Positions 10,547 through 18,623 of a stretch of 64,000 nucleotides of DNA are shown here, piece by piece. The translations under genes were made by a program, and so were the position numbers. The notes under the pieces are model-generated. The model had not been told where the DNA came from, did no database searches, and worked only from the letters and a program-made list of their open reading frames with translations. Source of the DNA: Phycisphaerae bacterium (lineage in GTDB: Bacteria > Planctomycetota > Phycisphaerae > Tepidisphaerales > Tepidisphaeraceae); the NCBI GenBank assembly GCA_030448225.1, contig JAUJNJ010000006.1:1-64000 (forward strand), read 5' to 3'. The stretch's first letter is position 1, and every line of letters starts with the position of its first letter.

Positions 10547-10568
10547 GCGTGAAGACGGAAACGCGCCG

Positions 10569-11003
10569 TTGCAAGAAGGACTTTCCCAACCCGTCCGGCA
10601 GTTGATCATCGAGCGGGTGGACTCCGTGGTCCAACTCGAGGTCCTGCTCCTGCTCGTCAACCACCCGGAGGACCGCTGGACCGCGGCGGCGGTCAGCCAG
10701 CAGCTCCGGATCGACGCGAACTGGGCGGCGGGGGAACTGGCGACGCTCGCGGCGCGCGGGCTGGCGGCGCCGGTCACGGACATCTCGGCCCCGGCCGACG
10801 GAGCGGCGGGGGTGGCGGCGGGGGCGGCGGCGTACCGCTTCGCGCCGGCCACGCCCGAACTGGGGCGGGCGGTGGCGGAACTGTCGCAGGCGTACGCCGA
10901 CCGGCGGGTGACGGTCGTGACGTTCATCTTTTCCAAGCCGCTCGACAAGATCCAAACGTTCGCCGACGCGTTCCGGCTCCGCAAAGGCAAGGGCGATGGC
11001 TGA
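10569..11003 (+). CDS. Winged-helix-like hypothetical protein, first gene of a three-gene unit
   Basis: The frame encodes about 144 residues from a TTG at 10569 (start uncertain; the frame is open further upstream). The N-terminal 70 residues (PVRQLIIERVDSVVQLEVLLLLVNHPEDRWTAAAVSQQL then WAAGELATLAARGL) look like a winged-helix fold. An alanine-rich linker leads to the C-terminal FIFSKPLDKIQTFADAFRLRKG segment. The stop overlaps the ATG of the next gene by 8 nt, so the genes are translationally coupled. This three-gene arrangement, a winged-helix-like protein plus two small membrane proteins, is one I associate with DUF5985 loci. A regulatory or membrane-signalling role is inference only. A hairpin lies just upstream. 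Confidence 0.6.
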   Translation: MQEGLSQPVRQLIIERVDSVVQLEVLLLLVNHPEDRWTAAAVSQQLRIDANWAAGELATLAARGLAAPVTDISAPADGAAGVAAGAAAYRFAPATPELGRAVAELSQAYADRRVTVVTFIFSKPLDKIQTFADAFRLRKGKGDG

Positions 11004-11256
11004 AAGCGTATACGTCCTGTGCGCGCTGACGAGCATCGCCTGCGCGGTGATGCTCTTCCGCGGGTACTACCGGAGCCGGGCGCGGCTGCTCCTGTGGAGC
11101 AGCCTGTGCTTCGTCGGCCTGGCGATTAACAATATCATGCTGTTCGTCGACAAGGTCCTCGTGCCCGACACCGAGCTGTTCGTCTGGCAGCGCAGCACCG
11201 CCGCCCTCGTCGGCCTCGTGCTGCTGATCTACGGCCTGATCTGGGAATCGGAGTGA
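10996..11256 (+). CDS. Small membrane protein, DUF5985-like (first copy)
   Basis: This 86-residue protein starts at ATG 10996, overlapping the previous gene by 8 nt. It has three hydrophobic segments: around residues 3-22 (VYVLCALTSIACAVMLF), 30-50 (LLLWSSLCFVGLAINNIMLF) and 66-82 (TAALVGLVLLIYGLIW). A short loop contains DKVLVPDTELF. Size and layout match DUF5985 proteins, whose function is unknown. The neighbour at 11330 appears to be a diverged paralogue, suggesting a two-subunit membrane assembly. It is in the same operon as the winged-helix-like gene. Confidence 0.7.
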   Translation: MAESVYVLCALTSIACAVMLFRGYYRSRARLLLWSSLCFVGLAINNIMLFVDKVLVPDTELFVWQRSTAALVGLVLLIYGLIWESE

Positions 11257-11329
11257 CGCGACCCGACCCGCGCGGCCGGCGGCGGCGGCGGCGGCGGTGG
11301 GGCCGGGGGTAGAAGGAGGCGAGAGCCCG

Positions 11330-11614
11330 TTGTTCCAGACGCTCCACCAGTTCATCCTCGGCGCCGACGTGATGGCGGCGGCCGTCGTCGGCCTGATCTT
11401 CCTGCGCTTCTGGCGCAAGACCGGCGACCGCCTGTTCGTCATCTTCGCCGTCGCGTTCTGGCTGCTCGCGCTCAACTGGCTCGCGCTGGCGTTCCTGCGC
11501 AACCCGCAGGAGGAGGCGCGCGTCGTGCTGCTCTACCTCATCCGCCTGCTCGCGTTCGTCGTGATCCTCGTGGGCATCTGGGACAAGAACCGCGCGCCGC
11601 GGAGCAAGTCCTGA
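11330..11614 (+). CDS. Small membrane protein, DUF5985-like (second copy)
   Basis: I place the start at TTG 11330 because AAGGAGG (11313-11319) lies 10 nt upstream; an in-frame GTG at 11297 is the alternative. The protein has about 94 residues: FQTLHQFILGADVMAAAVVGLIFL, then a basic FWRKTGDR, a second segment (FVIFAVAFWLLALNWLALAF) and a third (LYLIRLLAFVVILVGIW), ending in a basic tail. It shares the three-segment layout of the gene before it. A GGC trinucleotide tract separates the two genes. Function is unknown; it is probably co-transcribed with its partner. Confidence 0.7.
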   Translation: MFQTLHQFILGADVMAAAVVGLIFLRFWRKTGDRLFVIFAVAFWLLALNWLALAFLRNPQEEARVVLLYLIRLLAFVVILVGIWDKNRAPRSKS

Positions 11615-11749
11615 CGCCAGGCGATGGCACCTTCGACCATGTCGTTGAACTGGGATGCGAGCGCCCGCGCGGCGCGACTTTCCCGCCGCCGTCCGCCCGC
11701 CGCCGGCCGCGCTTTACCCCGCCGCGCGTTTGCCCATACTGCTCCGGTC

Positions 11750-12241
11750 ATGGAGTTGCCGCACACCGCCGGCTGCGTCGTCTGCGGCCGGGACAACCCG
11801 CTCGGGCTGAAGCTGAACCTGCACGTCGACGACGCCGGCGCCGTGACGGTCGAGTACCGGCCGGCGGCGACGCACATCGGCTTCGAGGGGATCGTGCACG
11901 GCGGGCTGCTGTCGACCGTCCTCGACGAGGCGATGGTCTGGGCCGCCACCTGGGCCGGCAGGCGGTTCTGCGTGGCGGGCGAACTGTCGGTCCGCTTCCG
12001 CGCCGGCGCCGCGCCGGGCGCGCTGCTCCGCGTGACCGCGCGGGTTGAGTCGATCCGTTCGCGGCTGATCGAGACGGTCGGCAAGATCGTCGACGACGCC
12101 GGCCGGACCGTCGCGACCGCCGACGGGAAGTACGTGCCGCTGTCCGACGCGCGCCACGCCGCGTTCGTCGCCACGTTCGTCGACGAGCCCGCGACGCGGC
12201 CCGCGGCCGACCTGCTGCGAGCCGGCGCGCCGACGCAATGA
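11750..12241 (+). CDS. PaaI/4HBT hotdog-fold thioesterase-family protein
   Basis: This 163-residue protein carries the single-domain PaaI-type hotdog signature: an N-terminal CVVCGRDNPLGL, then HIGFEGIVHGGLLSTVLDEAM, where the Asp/Glu of the DEAM helix is normally catalytic, and a central ELSVRFRAGAAPG strand. Family members hydrolyse acyl-CoA or related thioesters in the cytosol. The start is ATG at 11750. There is no Shine-Dalgarno, but a CATACT -10-like hexamer at 11735-11740 would give an almost leaderless mRNA. The substrate cannot be read from the sequence. Confidence 0.85.
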   Translation: MELPHTAGCVVCGRDNPLGLKLNLHVDDAGAVTVEYRPAATHIGFEGIVHGGLLSTVLDEAMVWAATWAGRRFCVAGELSVRFRAGAAPGALLRVTARVESIRSRLIETVGKIVDDAGRTVATADGKYVPLSDARHAAFVATFVDEPATRPAADLLRAGAPTQ

Positions 12242-12295
12242 TCACCAGACGCGCCGGGACGCCGACATTGGCGTTGCCGACGAATGGGAGGGAAC

Positions 12296-13423
12296 GTGAG
12301 TCGAGAGCCAATGGTGGATTGGTACTTGTCGCCGTCGCCCGCGTCGCCGCGGGTTCTTTCCCTCGCGGCGTTGCTGATCGCGCTCCTCGCCGCCTCCCCC
12401 GCGGCCGCGCAGGAGCCGAAGCCGGCGGCGGCGGCCCCGGTGAAGGTCATCTTCGACACCGACATGGACAGCGACTGCGACGACGTCGGCGCGATCGCGG
12501 TCCTGCACGCGCTGGCGGACCTCGGCGAGGCCGACATCCTGGCGACGGTCGTGTCGACGAAGAACCCGTGGTCGGCCCCGTGCGTCGACGCGATCAACAC
12601 CTACTACGGGCGCGGCGACCTCCCGATCGGCGAGCCGAAGGGCGCGGGCGCGAAGAAGGAATCGAAGTACGCCCGCCCGCTCGCCACGACGTTCCCGCGC
12701 GACCTGGAGCCGGGCGAGGCCCGCGATGCGATGGACGTCTACCGCGAGGTGCTGTCGAGCCAGCCGGACGGCAGCGTGGTGATCGTGACGGTGGGGTACC
12801 TGACGAACGTAGCCGACCTGTTGAAGTTGCCCGCCAAGGGCGACCTGCCGAGCGGGATGGATCTCGTGAAGCGCAAGGTGCGCCGCTGGGTCTGCATGGG
12901 CGGCAATTTCATCGGCCGGCCGGCGACCGACGACCTGAAGCTCAGCAACAACAACTTCACCTACGACAAGGCCGGCTCGCTCTACGCCGTGCAGAACTGG
13001 CCGGGAGACCTGACGTTCGTCGGCCGCGAGATCGGCTCGGTGCCGAGCGGCTTGAAGGCCGGCGCCGTGCTGCGAAAGCTGCCGGCGGGCAACCCGATCC
13101 GGCGCGGCTACGAACTCTGGTTCGGCGGCGAGGCGAAGGACCGCCACGTCGCCGACCCGACGACCGTCCTCTTCGCCGTCCGCGGCGCCCGCGATTACTG
13201 GGACGTGGAGTCGAAGGGGTACATGGACCTGAACCCCGACATGACCTTCCGCTGGCGCGACGAGCCCGACAAGCCGCACGAGTACCTGCTGAAGCGGAAG
13301 GTGGACGACCGGCCGAACGACCGGTACATCGAGAAGACGCTCGAAGACCTGATGCTCCGCCCGCCGGGCCCGCGCGAGGGTGGCGACGGCGCGGCGCCAA
13401 AAGGTCCGCGGCCGGGCGAATGA
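12296..13423 (+). CDS. Secreted nucleoside-hydrolase-family protein
   Basis: A signal peptide (SLAALLIALLAASPAAAQE) precedes the mature domain. That domain opens with VKVIFDTDMDSDCDDVGAIA, the Asp-rich calcium site that defines inosine/uridine-preferring nucleoside hydrolases. Later parts include IVTVGYLTNVADLL and VCMGGNFIGRPA, in the place of the usual MGG segment. Length is about 375 residues, typical for planctomycete exported versions. The family cleaves N-ribosidic bonds, but exported homologues may act on other glycosides, so the substrate is unknown. I chose GTG 12296 because GGGAGGG lies just upstream; ATG 12284 and 12311 are alternatives. A dispersed hairpin repeat follows the stop codon and may serve as terminator. 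Confidence 0.8.
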   Translation: MSREPMVDWYLSPSPASPRVLSLAALLIALLAASPAAAQEPKPAAAAPVKVIFDTDMDSDCDDVGAIAVLHALADLGEADILATVVSTKNPWSAPCVDAINTYYGRGDLPIGEPKGAGAKKESKYARPLATTFPRDLEPGEARDAMDVYREVLSSQPDGSVVIVTVGYLTNVADLLKLPAKGDLPSGMDLVKRKVRRWVCMGGNFIGRPATDDLKLSNNNFTYDKAGSLYAVQNWPGDLTFVGREIGSVPSGLKAGAVLRKLPAGNPIRRGYELWFGGEAKDRHVADPTTVLFAVRGARDYWDVESKGYMDLNPDMTFRWRDEPDKPHEYLLKRKVDDRPNDRYIEKTLEDLMLRPPGPREGGDGAAPKGPRPGE

Positions 13424-13427
13424 TCTG

Positions 13428-13480
13428 CTCCCTCGCCCCTGTACTCAGGGGAGAGGGCTGGGGTGAGGGGCCTCTCGCAG
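13428..13480 (+). repeat. Dispersed CCCCTG-TACT-CAGGGGAGAGG hairpin element (family A)
   Basis: CCCCTG (13436-13441) and CAGGGG (13446-13451) form a stem with a TACT loop, followed by GAGAGGG and GGGGTGAGGGGCCTCTCGC. The same cassette, with small changes, occurs at 33256-33307, 33716-33750 and 50756-50783. Here it lies immediately after a stop codon and could act as a transcription terminator. Confidence 0.65.
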
Positions 13481-13585
13481 GCAGCGTCCCAAGTCGAGAA
13501 GCGTAGAAACCGCGAAGTTTTGTAGGAAATGAAGACGACGAGGGGGAAATGAATCGTCGTGCGGGATCGGATGCCACGGCAACGC

Positions 13586-13607
13586 GGCGGGCAAGCCCGC
13601 CGGCTAA
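13586..13607 (+). repeat. Dispersed hairpin ending in CGGCTAA (family C)
   Basis: GGCGGGC-AA-GCCCGCC is followed by GGCTAA. Related copies are at 21921-21943 in the same orientation, and at 16891-16915 and 21708-21730 in reverse (TTTAGCCG...). It sits in the spacer before the M20 peptidase. Confidence 0.6.
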
Positions 13608-13715
13608 ATGAGGGAGTTCGCCATCCAGATCGCTCGTCACGCGCGAGCTACTGAACCTCTTTCTCCGAGACAGCATTTCGCTACACAGCCACGGTCATTC
13701 CCACAGGAACTCCAC

Positions 13716-15086
13716 ATGCTCGACAACGTCCTCCAGACGATCGACGACCGCCGCGACGCGTCGGTGGCGGCACTCAAGGAGTTCCTCGCCATCCCCAGCG
13801 TCAGCACGAAGCCGGAGCACAAGGCGGACATGGTGCGGTGCGCGACGTGGTTGGCCGACCAACTCCGCTTCGGCGGGCTGCAGGCGGCGGTCCGGCCGAC
13901 GGCGGGGCACCCGATCGTCGTCGCGAAGAACAAGCACCAGCCCGGCCGGCCGACCGTGCTGCTCTACGGCCACTACGACGTGCAACCGCCCGAGCCGCTC
14001 GACCTCTGGACGACGCCGCCGTTCGAGCCCGCCGTCCGCGACGGCGCGCTCGTGGCCCGCGGGGCGGCCGACGACAAAGGGCAGGTGTGGGCCCACGTCG
14101 AGGCGGTCCTCGCGTGGCAGGCGCACGGCGGGCTGCCGGTCAACCTCACGCTCCTCATCGAGGGGGAGGAGGAGATCGGCAGCGACCACCTGGAGGGGTT
14201 CGTCCGCGACAACACGGCGGAGTTGAAGGCGGACATCGCCGTCATCAGCGACACCAACCAGTTCGCCCGCGGCCTGCCCGCCATCACGTACGGCCTGCGC
14301 GGCCTCGTCTACATGGAGGTCTTCCTCACCGGCCCCGCGTACGACCTGCACAGTGGCCTGTACGGCGGCACCGTGCCGAACCCGGCGAACGTGCTGTGCG
14401 AACTGCTCGCCACGCTCCACGACGCGCAGGGCCGCGTGAACATCCCCGGCTTCTACGACGACGTGCAGCCGCTGACTGAGGCCGAGCGGCGGATGTGGTC
14501 GAAGCTGCCGTTCGACGAGGCCACCTACTTCAGCGAACTTTCGCTCCCGCACGGCACCGGCGAGGCGGGCTACTCCACGCTCGAGCGCAAGTGGGCCCGG
14601 CCCACCTGCGACATCAACGGCATCACCAGCGGCTATCAGGGCGCTGGCGCCAAGACCGTGATTCCCGCCAAGGCGTCGGCGAAGGTGTCGATGCGCCTCG
14701 TGCCGAACCAGGACCCGGCGAAGATCCAGAAGGCGTTCGAACAGGCGATCCGCGACCGCGCGCCGAAGAACGTGAAGATCGACTTCGCCCAGCACGGCCT
14801 CTCCGCCCCGGTGATGACGCCGCTGGAAAGCCCCGCGATGAAACTCGCGGCCGACGCGGTGGCGCAGGGCTTCGGCGCGACGCCGACCCTCATGCGCGAG
14901 GGGGGCAGCATTCCCGTCGTCGGCCTGATCAAGCGCGCGCTCGGCATCGACACGCTCCTCGTCGGCTTCGGCCTGCCCGACGACCGCGTCCACTCGCCGA
15001 ACGAGAAGTTCGACCTCGACGCCCTCCACAACGGCACCCGCACGGCGGCGGTGCTGTATGAGAAACTGAGCGGGTTGAAGGTCTGA
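13716..15086 (+). CDS. M20-family dipeptidase / zinc peptidase
   Basis: This 456-residue cytosolic hydrolase has the full M20 layout. The first metal ligand region is LLYGHYDVQPPEPLDLW, followed by RGAADDKGQVWAHVEA. The catalytic Glu pair is in LLIEGEEEIGSDHLEGF. A PF07687-type dimerisation insert carries DLHSGLYGGTVPNPA. The C-terminal ligand region is REGGSIPVVGLIKRALG, then DDRVHSPNEKFDLD. The family cleaves dipeptides or short acylated peptides. ATG 13716 is preferred over upstream in-frame starts because ACAGGAA sits 7 nt before it and it matches the usual family N-terminus. No operon partner is apparent. Confidence 0.9.
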   Translation: MLDNVLQTIDDRRDASVAALKEFLAIPSVSTKPEHKADMVRCATWLADQLRFGGLQAAVRPTAGHPIVVAKNKHQPGRPTVLLYGHYDVQPPEPLDLWTTPPFEPAVRDGALVARGAADDKGQVWAHVEAVLAWQAHGGLPVNLTLLIEGEEEIGSDHLEGFVRDNTAELKADIAVISDTNQFARGLPAITYGLRGLVYMEVFLTGPAYDLHSGLYGGTVPNPANVLCELLATLHDAQGRVNIPGFYDDVQPLTEAERRMWSKLPFDEATYFSELSLPHGTGEAGYSTLERKWARPTCDINGITSGYQGAGAKTVIPAKASAKVSMRLVPNQDPAKIQKAFEQAIRDRAPKNVKIDFAQHGLSAPVMTPLESPAMKLAADAVAQGFGATPTLMREGGSIPVVGLIKRALGIDTLLVGFGLPDDRVHSPNEKFDLDALHNGTRTAAVLYEKLSGLKV

Positions 15087-15093
15087 GCTGGAT

Positions 15094-15283
15094 TGCTGTT
15101 GTTGATGTAGCCGCACCGCCACGCCGTATGGGGCTACGTCCAAGCACGCTGGGCCCCGACCTGGAGTAACAGCAAATCTTGCATCGTCATCCCGAGGAGC
15201 GACAGCGACGAGGGATCTCGGGGTTTGGACCGCGCGCCCCAATCCGAGATTCCTCGAGTCGCTTCCGCTCCCCTCGGAATGAC
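15094..15283. repeat. Two nested hairpins, the second a dispersed GTCATCCCGAGG element (family B)
   Basis: TTGCTGTT (15094-15101) pairs with AACAGCAA (15168-15175) around an inner GTAGCC/GGCTAC pair. A larger imperfect inverted repeat follows: gtcatcccgaggagcgacag... at 15186-15222 and its reverse complement at 15243-15283, arms of 37-41 bp. A related pair is at 33542-33634. The element lies between two convergent genes and probably ends transcription from both. Confidence 0.65.
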
Positions 15284-15303
15284 CCGCTGTTCCACCATTC
15301 GAT

Positions 15304-16017
15304 CTAGGGGAGCAGTTGGAGCGGGTTGCGTCTCGTGAGTTCGTCCACGCGGTCCTCGCCGACGGCCTCGATCGCGCGGTGCAGGCCGCGCAGGCGGAGG
15401 GGGAGGGTGTCGACGCCGTGCAGGTCGGTGCCGAGCAGGAAGTAGCGGCCGTCGGCGAGGTACTGCTCGGCCACCTGACGCGTCGCGGTGTGCGGCGGGT
15501 CGCCGAGGCACTGGAGGTTGCCCTGGAGCAGCAGGCCGAGCTCGCCGAACGTGTCGGCGATCTGCGGCTCATCCTGCACGGCGCGCATCCGCTCGGGGTG
15601 CGCGAGGATCACCTTCGCGCCGAGCGACTGGATCCACCGCACCGACGGCGAGAAGAACGCCGGCAGGCGGTCGGCCCAGAGGTCGATCAGCACGAACTTG
15701 CGCAGCGACGCGTACGTGACGAGTTCGTCGGCCTTCGTGGCGATCGTGTCCTCGCGGAGGTTGATCTCGCCGCCGGGTATGAGCGTCAGCGGGATGCGCG
15801 CGTCGTCGAGCGCCGCCTGTAGTTTCGCGACGTGTCCGGCGATCTTCGGGATCGTGTTCTCGGGGAGGTTCGGCCAGATGTGCGGCGTGCAGAAGCTGTG
15901 GGTGTACCCCTCGGCTACGAGCATCCGCGCGCACGCCAGCGATTCCGCCGCGGACTTGCAGCCGTCGTCGACCGCGGGCAACAGGTGGGAGTGAACGTCG
16001 ATCCGGCCGGGCGTCAT
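15304..16017 (-). CDS. CpsB/YwqE-like PHP-domain phosphatase
   Basis: This protein of about 237 residues has PHP metal-binding motifs in order: RIDVHSHLLPAVDDGCK, CTPHIWPN, a Glu in GGEINLRED, VILAHPER and the terminal GTDLHGVD. This is the arrangement of manganese-dependent protein-tyrosine phosphatases of the CpsB/CapC type, which dephosphorylate bacterial tyrosine kinases controlling capsule or exopolysaccharide synthesis. No capsule genes or tyrosine kinase lie nearby, so the target is unknown. I chose the ATG at 16015-16017 because the conserved N-terminus begins there; an in-frame ATG ending at 16050 would add 11 basic residues. Neither has a clear ribosome binding site. Confidence 0.8.
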   Translation of the reverse strand: MTPGRIDVHSHLLPAVDDGCKSAAESLACARMLVAEGYTHSFCTPHIWPNLPENTIPKIAGHVAKLQAALDDARIPLTLIPGGEINLREDTIATKADELVTYASLRKFVLIDLWADRLPAFFSPSVRWIQSLGAKVILAHPERMRAVQDEPQIADTFGELGLLLQGNLQCLGDPPHTATRQVAEQYLADGRYFLLGTDLHGVDTLPLRLRGLHRAIEAVGEDRVDELTRRNPLQLLP

Positions 16018-16151
16018 GAGAAGGTTCTTACGGGAAAGCCGCCGATTCATCTACGGCAGGTCAAGATGCGCCGCATCCGTGCGTGACGGATCAGTCTGTG
16101 TGACCGGCGTAGTCTGCGGATGAAACTTAGCCGTCACGCCGCCGGCTCGGG

Positions 16152-16769
16152 TTACTCCCCCGGCGCGTGGCGGATGGCGACCGTGCAGTCGCCGGGGAGG
16201 TAGTCGTCGAGCGTGGCGACGTGGGGGCTGATCTTGCGGGCGAACGCCAGCACTTCCGACGGCTCGCGCCACCGCAGGTAGCTGGCGCCGGCGAGGGACT
16301 CGGCGCAGAGGAAGTTGAACACGAGCACCTCGGCGGCCGCATCGTAGGCGCGGCGGAGGACGGCGTAGAAGTCCTCCTCCTCCTCGGTGTTGAGCGAGCC
16401 GCTGTATACGTTCACGTCCGCGCCGACGTCAAGCCGCTGCGGCTCCTTCACGAAGTCGGCCCGCATGATCGACGCGGCGTCGATCGTCAGCGTCTTCTGC
16501 TCGGCGGCGTCGGCGACGGCGGTGACGGCCTCGACGCCGATGTAGTCGGCCGGGCGCACGCCGCGGGCGTGCAGGAAGTCGATGAGGTCGGCCCGCCCGC
16601 ACCCGACGTCGAGCACCGACTTGCCGTGCATCGGCGCGAGCCGCTCGATCGCGTCGAAGCGCACCGACTGCGTCTCGGGCGTCGCCCAGAGCAGGGTCGG
16701 GAAATCGCCGCCGTGCCGCTCGGCGGCGCGGAGGTAGGGCATAAGATAGCGGGCGCTGAGCGGGTTCAC
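16152..16769 (-). CDS. Class I SAM-dependent methyltransferase
   Basis: This protein of about 205 residues has motif I SVLDVGCGRADLIDFL, an acidic strand end in YIGVEAV, and a later hydrophobic strand VLVFNFLCAES. These fit a Rossmann-type methyltransferase of the methyltransferase-25 group. The start is taken as GTG at 16767-16769 (VNPLSARYLMPYL), with GGAAG a few bases upstream; the same frame stays open farther upstream without conserved content. The substrate cannot be told. It is separated from the phosphatase gene on the same strand by about 130 bp, so co-transcription is possible. Confidence 0.8.
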   Translation of the reverse strand: MNPLSARYLMPYLRAAERHGGDFPTLLWATPETQSVRFDAIERLAPMHGKSVLDVGCGRADLIDFLHARGVRPADYIGVEAVTAVADAAEQKTLTIDAASIMRADFVKEPQRLDVGADVNVYSGSLNTEEEEDFYAVLRRAYDAAAEVLVFNFLCAESLAGASYLRWREPSEVLAFARKISPHVATLDDYLPGDCTVAIRHAPGE

Positions 16770-16890
16770 GGCGTCTTCCGTCGGTACGTGGGTGGCGCGA
16801 GTCGGGGCGGATTGTAAGGGTGTCGTGTTAGCGCGGGAATAAGGCAAATCGCGGGACGATTCCGTATATCGGGTGCCGGTGCTCCGCCCG

Positions 16891-16915
16891 TTTAGCCGCA
16901 GGCCCGCAGGGCCGC
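16891..16915 (-). repeat. Dispersed hairpin, TTTAGCCGC form (family C)
   Basis: TTTAGCCGC then GGCCC-GCA-GGGCC. It is the reverse orientation of the element at 13586-13607 and lies in the divergent spacer before the gene at 16962. Confidence 0.5.
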
Positions 16916-16961
16916 GCGTGTGAACGGACGGCAAAGGCTTGCGAGAAAGGTCGAACGTCTG

Positions 16962-17513
16962 ATGGACTGGCTGGTGGAACTCAACGCGGCGCTGGGCGCG
17001 GTGCAGCGGGCCGGCCCGCTCATCGCCACGCTGGCGACGGTCGACGAGGCGGGCCGGCCGCGGGCGCGGTCGGTCGTCTGCCGCCGGATCGACGACGACG
17101 GCTCCGCTTGGATCGCCAGTGACGCCCGCAGCGACAAGAACGAGCAGGTCCGCGAGGACCGCTGGGCAGAGCTCGTCGTGTGGCTCCCCCAGCCGCGCCA
17201 GCAGTTCCGCCTGGCGGGGGAGGTGTACGTCCTCGGCCCCGACGACCCCTCCGGCCGCCGCCGGGCGCTGTGGGACGGCCTGACCGACGCCAGCCGCTCC
17301 CTCTTCGTCTGGCCGCCGCCGGGCGCGAAGCGGGAGGCGAACCCGGCGGCCTTCCCCGAGGGTGTCGCCGCGACGGTGGAGCCGCCGGAGTCGTTCGAGA
17401 TCCTCATCCTGCGCCCGTCGCTCGTCGAGCAGCTCGACCTCCAGCCCCACCCGCACCGCCGCCGCCGCTGGCGCGCGACGCGCGCGTGGGAGGCGGAGGA
17501 ACTCAATCCCTGA
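16962..17513 (+). CDS. Pyridoxamine 5'-phosphate oxidase-like (Alr4036-type) protein
   Basis: This protein of 183 residues shows the FMN-binding split-barrel pattern of PNPOx-like proteins: RPRARSVVCRRIDDDGSAWIASDARSDKNEQ, then WAELVVWLPQPRQQFRLAGEVYVLG, the WPPPGAKREANPAAFP stretch, and a C-terminal HRRRRWRA. The family binds FMN and may oxidise B6 vitamers, but Alr4036-type members are biochemically poorly defined. The start is ATG 16962, with GAAAGG about 11 nt upstream; an in-frame GTG at 16920 would add 14 residues. It is transcribed divergently from the methyltransferase. Confidence 0.8.
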   Translation: MDWLVELNAALGAVQRAGPLIATLATVDEAGRPRARSVVCRRIDDDGSAWIASDARSDKNEQVREDRWAELVVWLPQPRQQFRLAGEVYVLGPDDPSGRRRALWDGLTDASRSLFVWPPPGAKREANPAAFPEGVAATVEPPESFEILILRPSLVEQLDLQPHPHRRRRWRATRAWEAEELNP

Positions 17514-17528
17514 CGGGGGGATGGAAGC

Positions 17529-17610
17529 GAGGATGGAAGATCGAGGATGGAGGAAGACGTCGGGCGACCGCGGCGTCGCGTCTTCCTCCGTTCGCCATCC
17601 TCCATCCTCG
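17529..17610. repeat. GGATGGA-type inverted repeat element
   Basis: Short GAGGATGGA repeats (17529-17559) are mirrored by CATCCTCCATCCTCG (17579-17610). The inner arms GGAGGAAGACG and CGTCTTCCTCC pair perfectly. It shares its architecture, but not its sequence, with the elements at 2118, 19530, 26302, 30727, 36722 and 40871. Confidence 0.6.
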
Positions 17611-17676
17611 TCTCCTCATCCCCACATCCCGTCCGCGGCTGCCGCCGATTTGCGGCCACCCGGAGCCGCCCCTAAG

Positions 17677-18057
17677 ATGCCGCCCGTGCGGTGGCTGTTA
17701 CACGGGACTTTGAGCAGCGCGGTGGCCGAGGCGATCAAGCGGCACGGGGACGCCGCGCAGGACCTGGCGAGCCTCGCGCTGGGGCCCAAGGCGGGGCTGT
17801 TCGACGTGCTGAAGTCGGCGCAGAAGGCGCAGCTCGACCTCATGACGAACGACCCGGCCATGATCGACGCCGTCTTCGCCGACGACGCGCCGCCGTTCGG
17901 GCGATCGATCGCGTACCTGCAACTCGAGGGGGGCGACGTCGAGCAGGACGACGCGATCGACCGCCTCTTCACGCGCTACAAGCGCATGACCCCCGGCCGC
18001 CTCTACACCGTGACCGGCAGCCGCGTGAAGGTCCGTCAACTCCCCAGCCGCCCGTGA
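17677..18057 (+). CDS. Hypothetical protein, possibly PIN-like
   Basis: The product is 126 residues from ATG 17677. The opening VRWLLHGTLSSAVAEAIKRHGD resembles the start of PIN-like DUF5615/Mut7-C proteins. The later LMTNDPAMIDAVFADDAPPFGRSI would then hold the acidic cluster, and VEQDDAIDRLFTRYKRM a C-terminal helix. I cannot confirm nuclease residues, so the family is a guess. Its stop overlaps the next ATG (TGATG), so the two genes are coupled. Confidence 0.55.
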   Translation: MPPVRWLLHGTLSSAVAEAIKRHGDAAQDLASLALGPKAGLFDVLKSAQKAQLDLMTNDPAMIDAVFADDAPPFGRSIAYLQLEGGDVEQDDAIDRLFTRYKRMTPGRLYTVTGSRVKVRQLPSRP

Positions 18058-18581
18058 TGTCGATCCTGCACAAGCTCTGGCGGCACCTGTTCGGCGGTTC
18101 GCCGATGCCGCCGCGGCAGGAGGAACGTGCCGAGGCGACGGCCGACGAACGCAATGGGATCGTTCCGGGGGCTACACCCGTCGAGCGGAAGGTGATCGCC
18201 TGCAACCTGCTCGTCGATACGAAAGCGGCGTCGATGGGGGCGGCGGCGTACATCGTTGATGCCGCCTACGGCAACGCGTGCAATTCGGTTCTACTCGTCA
18301 TCCGAACGCGCACCGGACGTTGGGTGGAGAAGTGGGAGCGGACGTGGCGAGTCGGATGTTTCCGGCTGAAGACGCTGGCACCCGAAGATCCGCGTTTCAA
18401 GGACGAGCGCATCCCGGACAGGTTCGGCTGCCGTGACGTCGAAGGCCTGAACGGCGCCAGCCGCCGAGAACGACAAGCGCGGGGCCTACCTGAGATAACG
18501 GCGGACGAGTTGCAGCAGATGCGCCGGCGCGGGCGGTCAGGTCCGGCTGAAGCAAAGCCGGCGGACGTTCGTCAAGGATGA
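18057..18581 (+). CDS. Hypothetical protein
   Basis: This 174-residue product starts at ATG 18057, overlapping the preceding stop. Recognisable stretches are VIACNLLVDTKAASMGAAAYIVDAAYG, then SVLLVIRTRTGRWVEKWERTW and a basic, charged C-terminus. I see no signal peptide, membrane segment or catalytic motif. I do not recognise the family. Overlap with the previous gene suggests a shared function or at least a shared transcript. Confidence 0.5.
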   Translation: MSILHKLWRHLFGGSPMPPRQEERAEATADERNGIVPGATPVERKVIACNLLVDTKAASMGAAAYIVDAAYGNACNSVLLVIRTRTGRWVEKWERTWRVGCFRLKTLAPEDPRFKDERIPDRFGCRDVEGLNGASRRERQARGLPEITADELQQMRRRGRSGPAEAKPADVRQG

Positions 18582-18623
18582 ACGAGTCTTTTGAGGCGCG
18601 GACTTCACGAGGGTTATCTTCCC

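Noticed and set aside
11275..11298. GGC trinucleotide tract as a phase-variable repeat
   Set aside because: It lies between genes in very GC-rich sequence, is not in a position to switch a reading frame and has no promoter signature.
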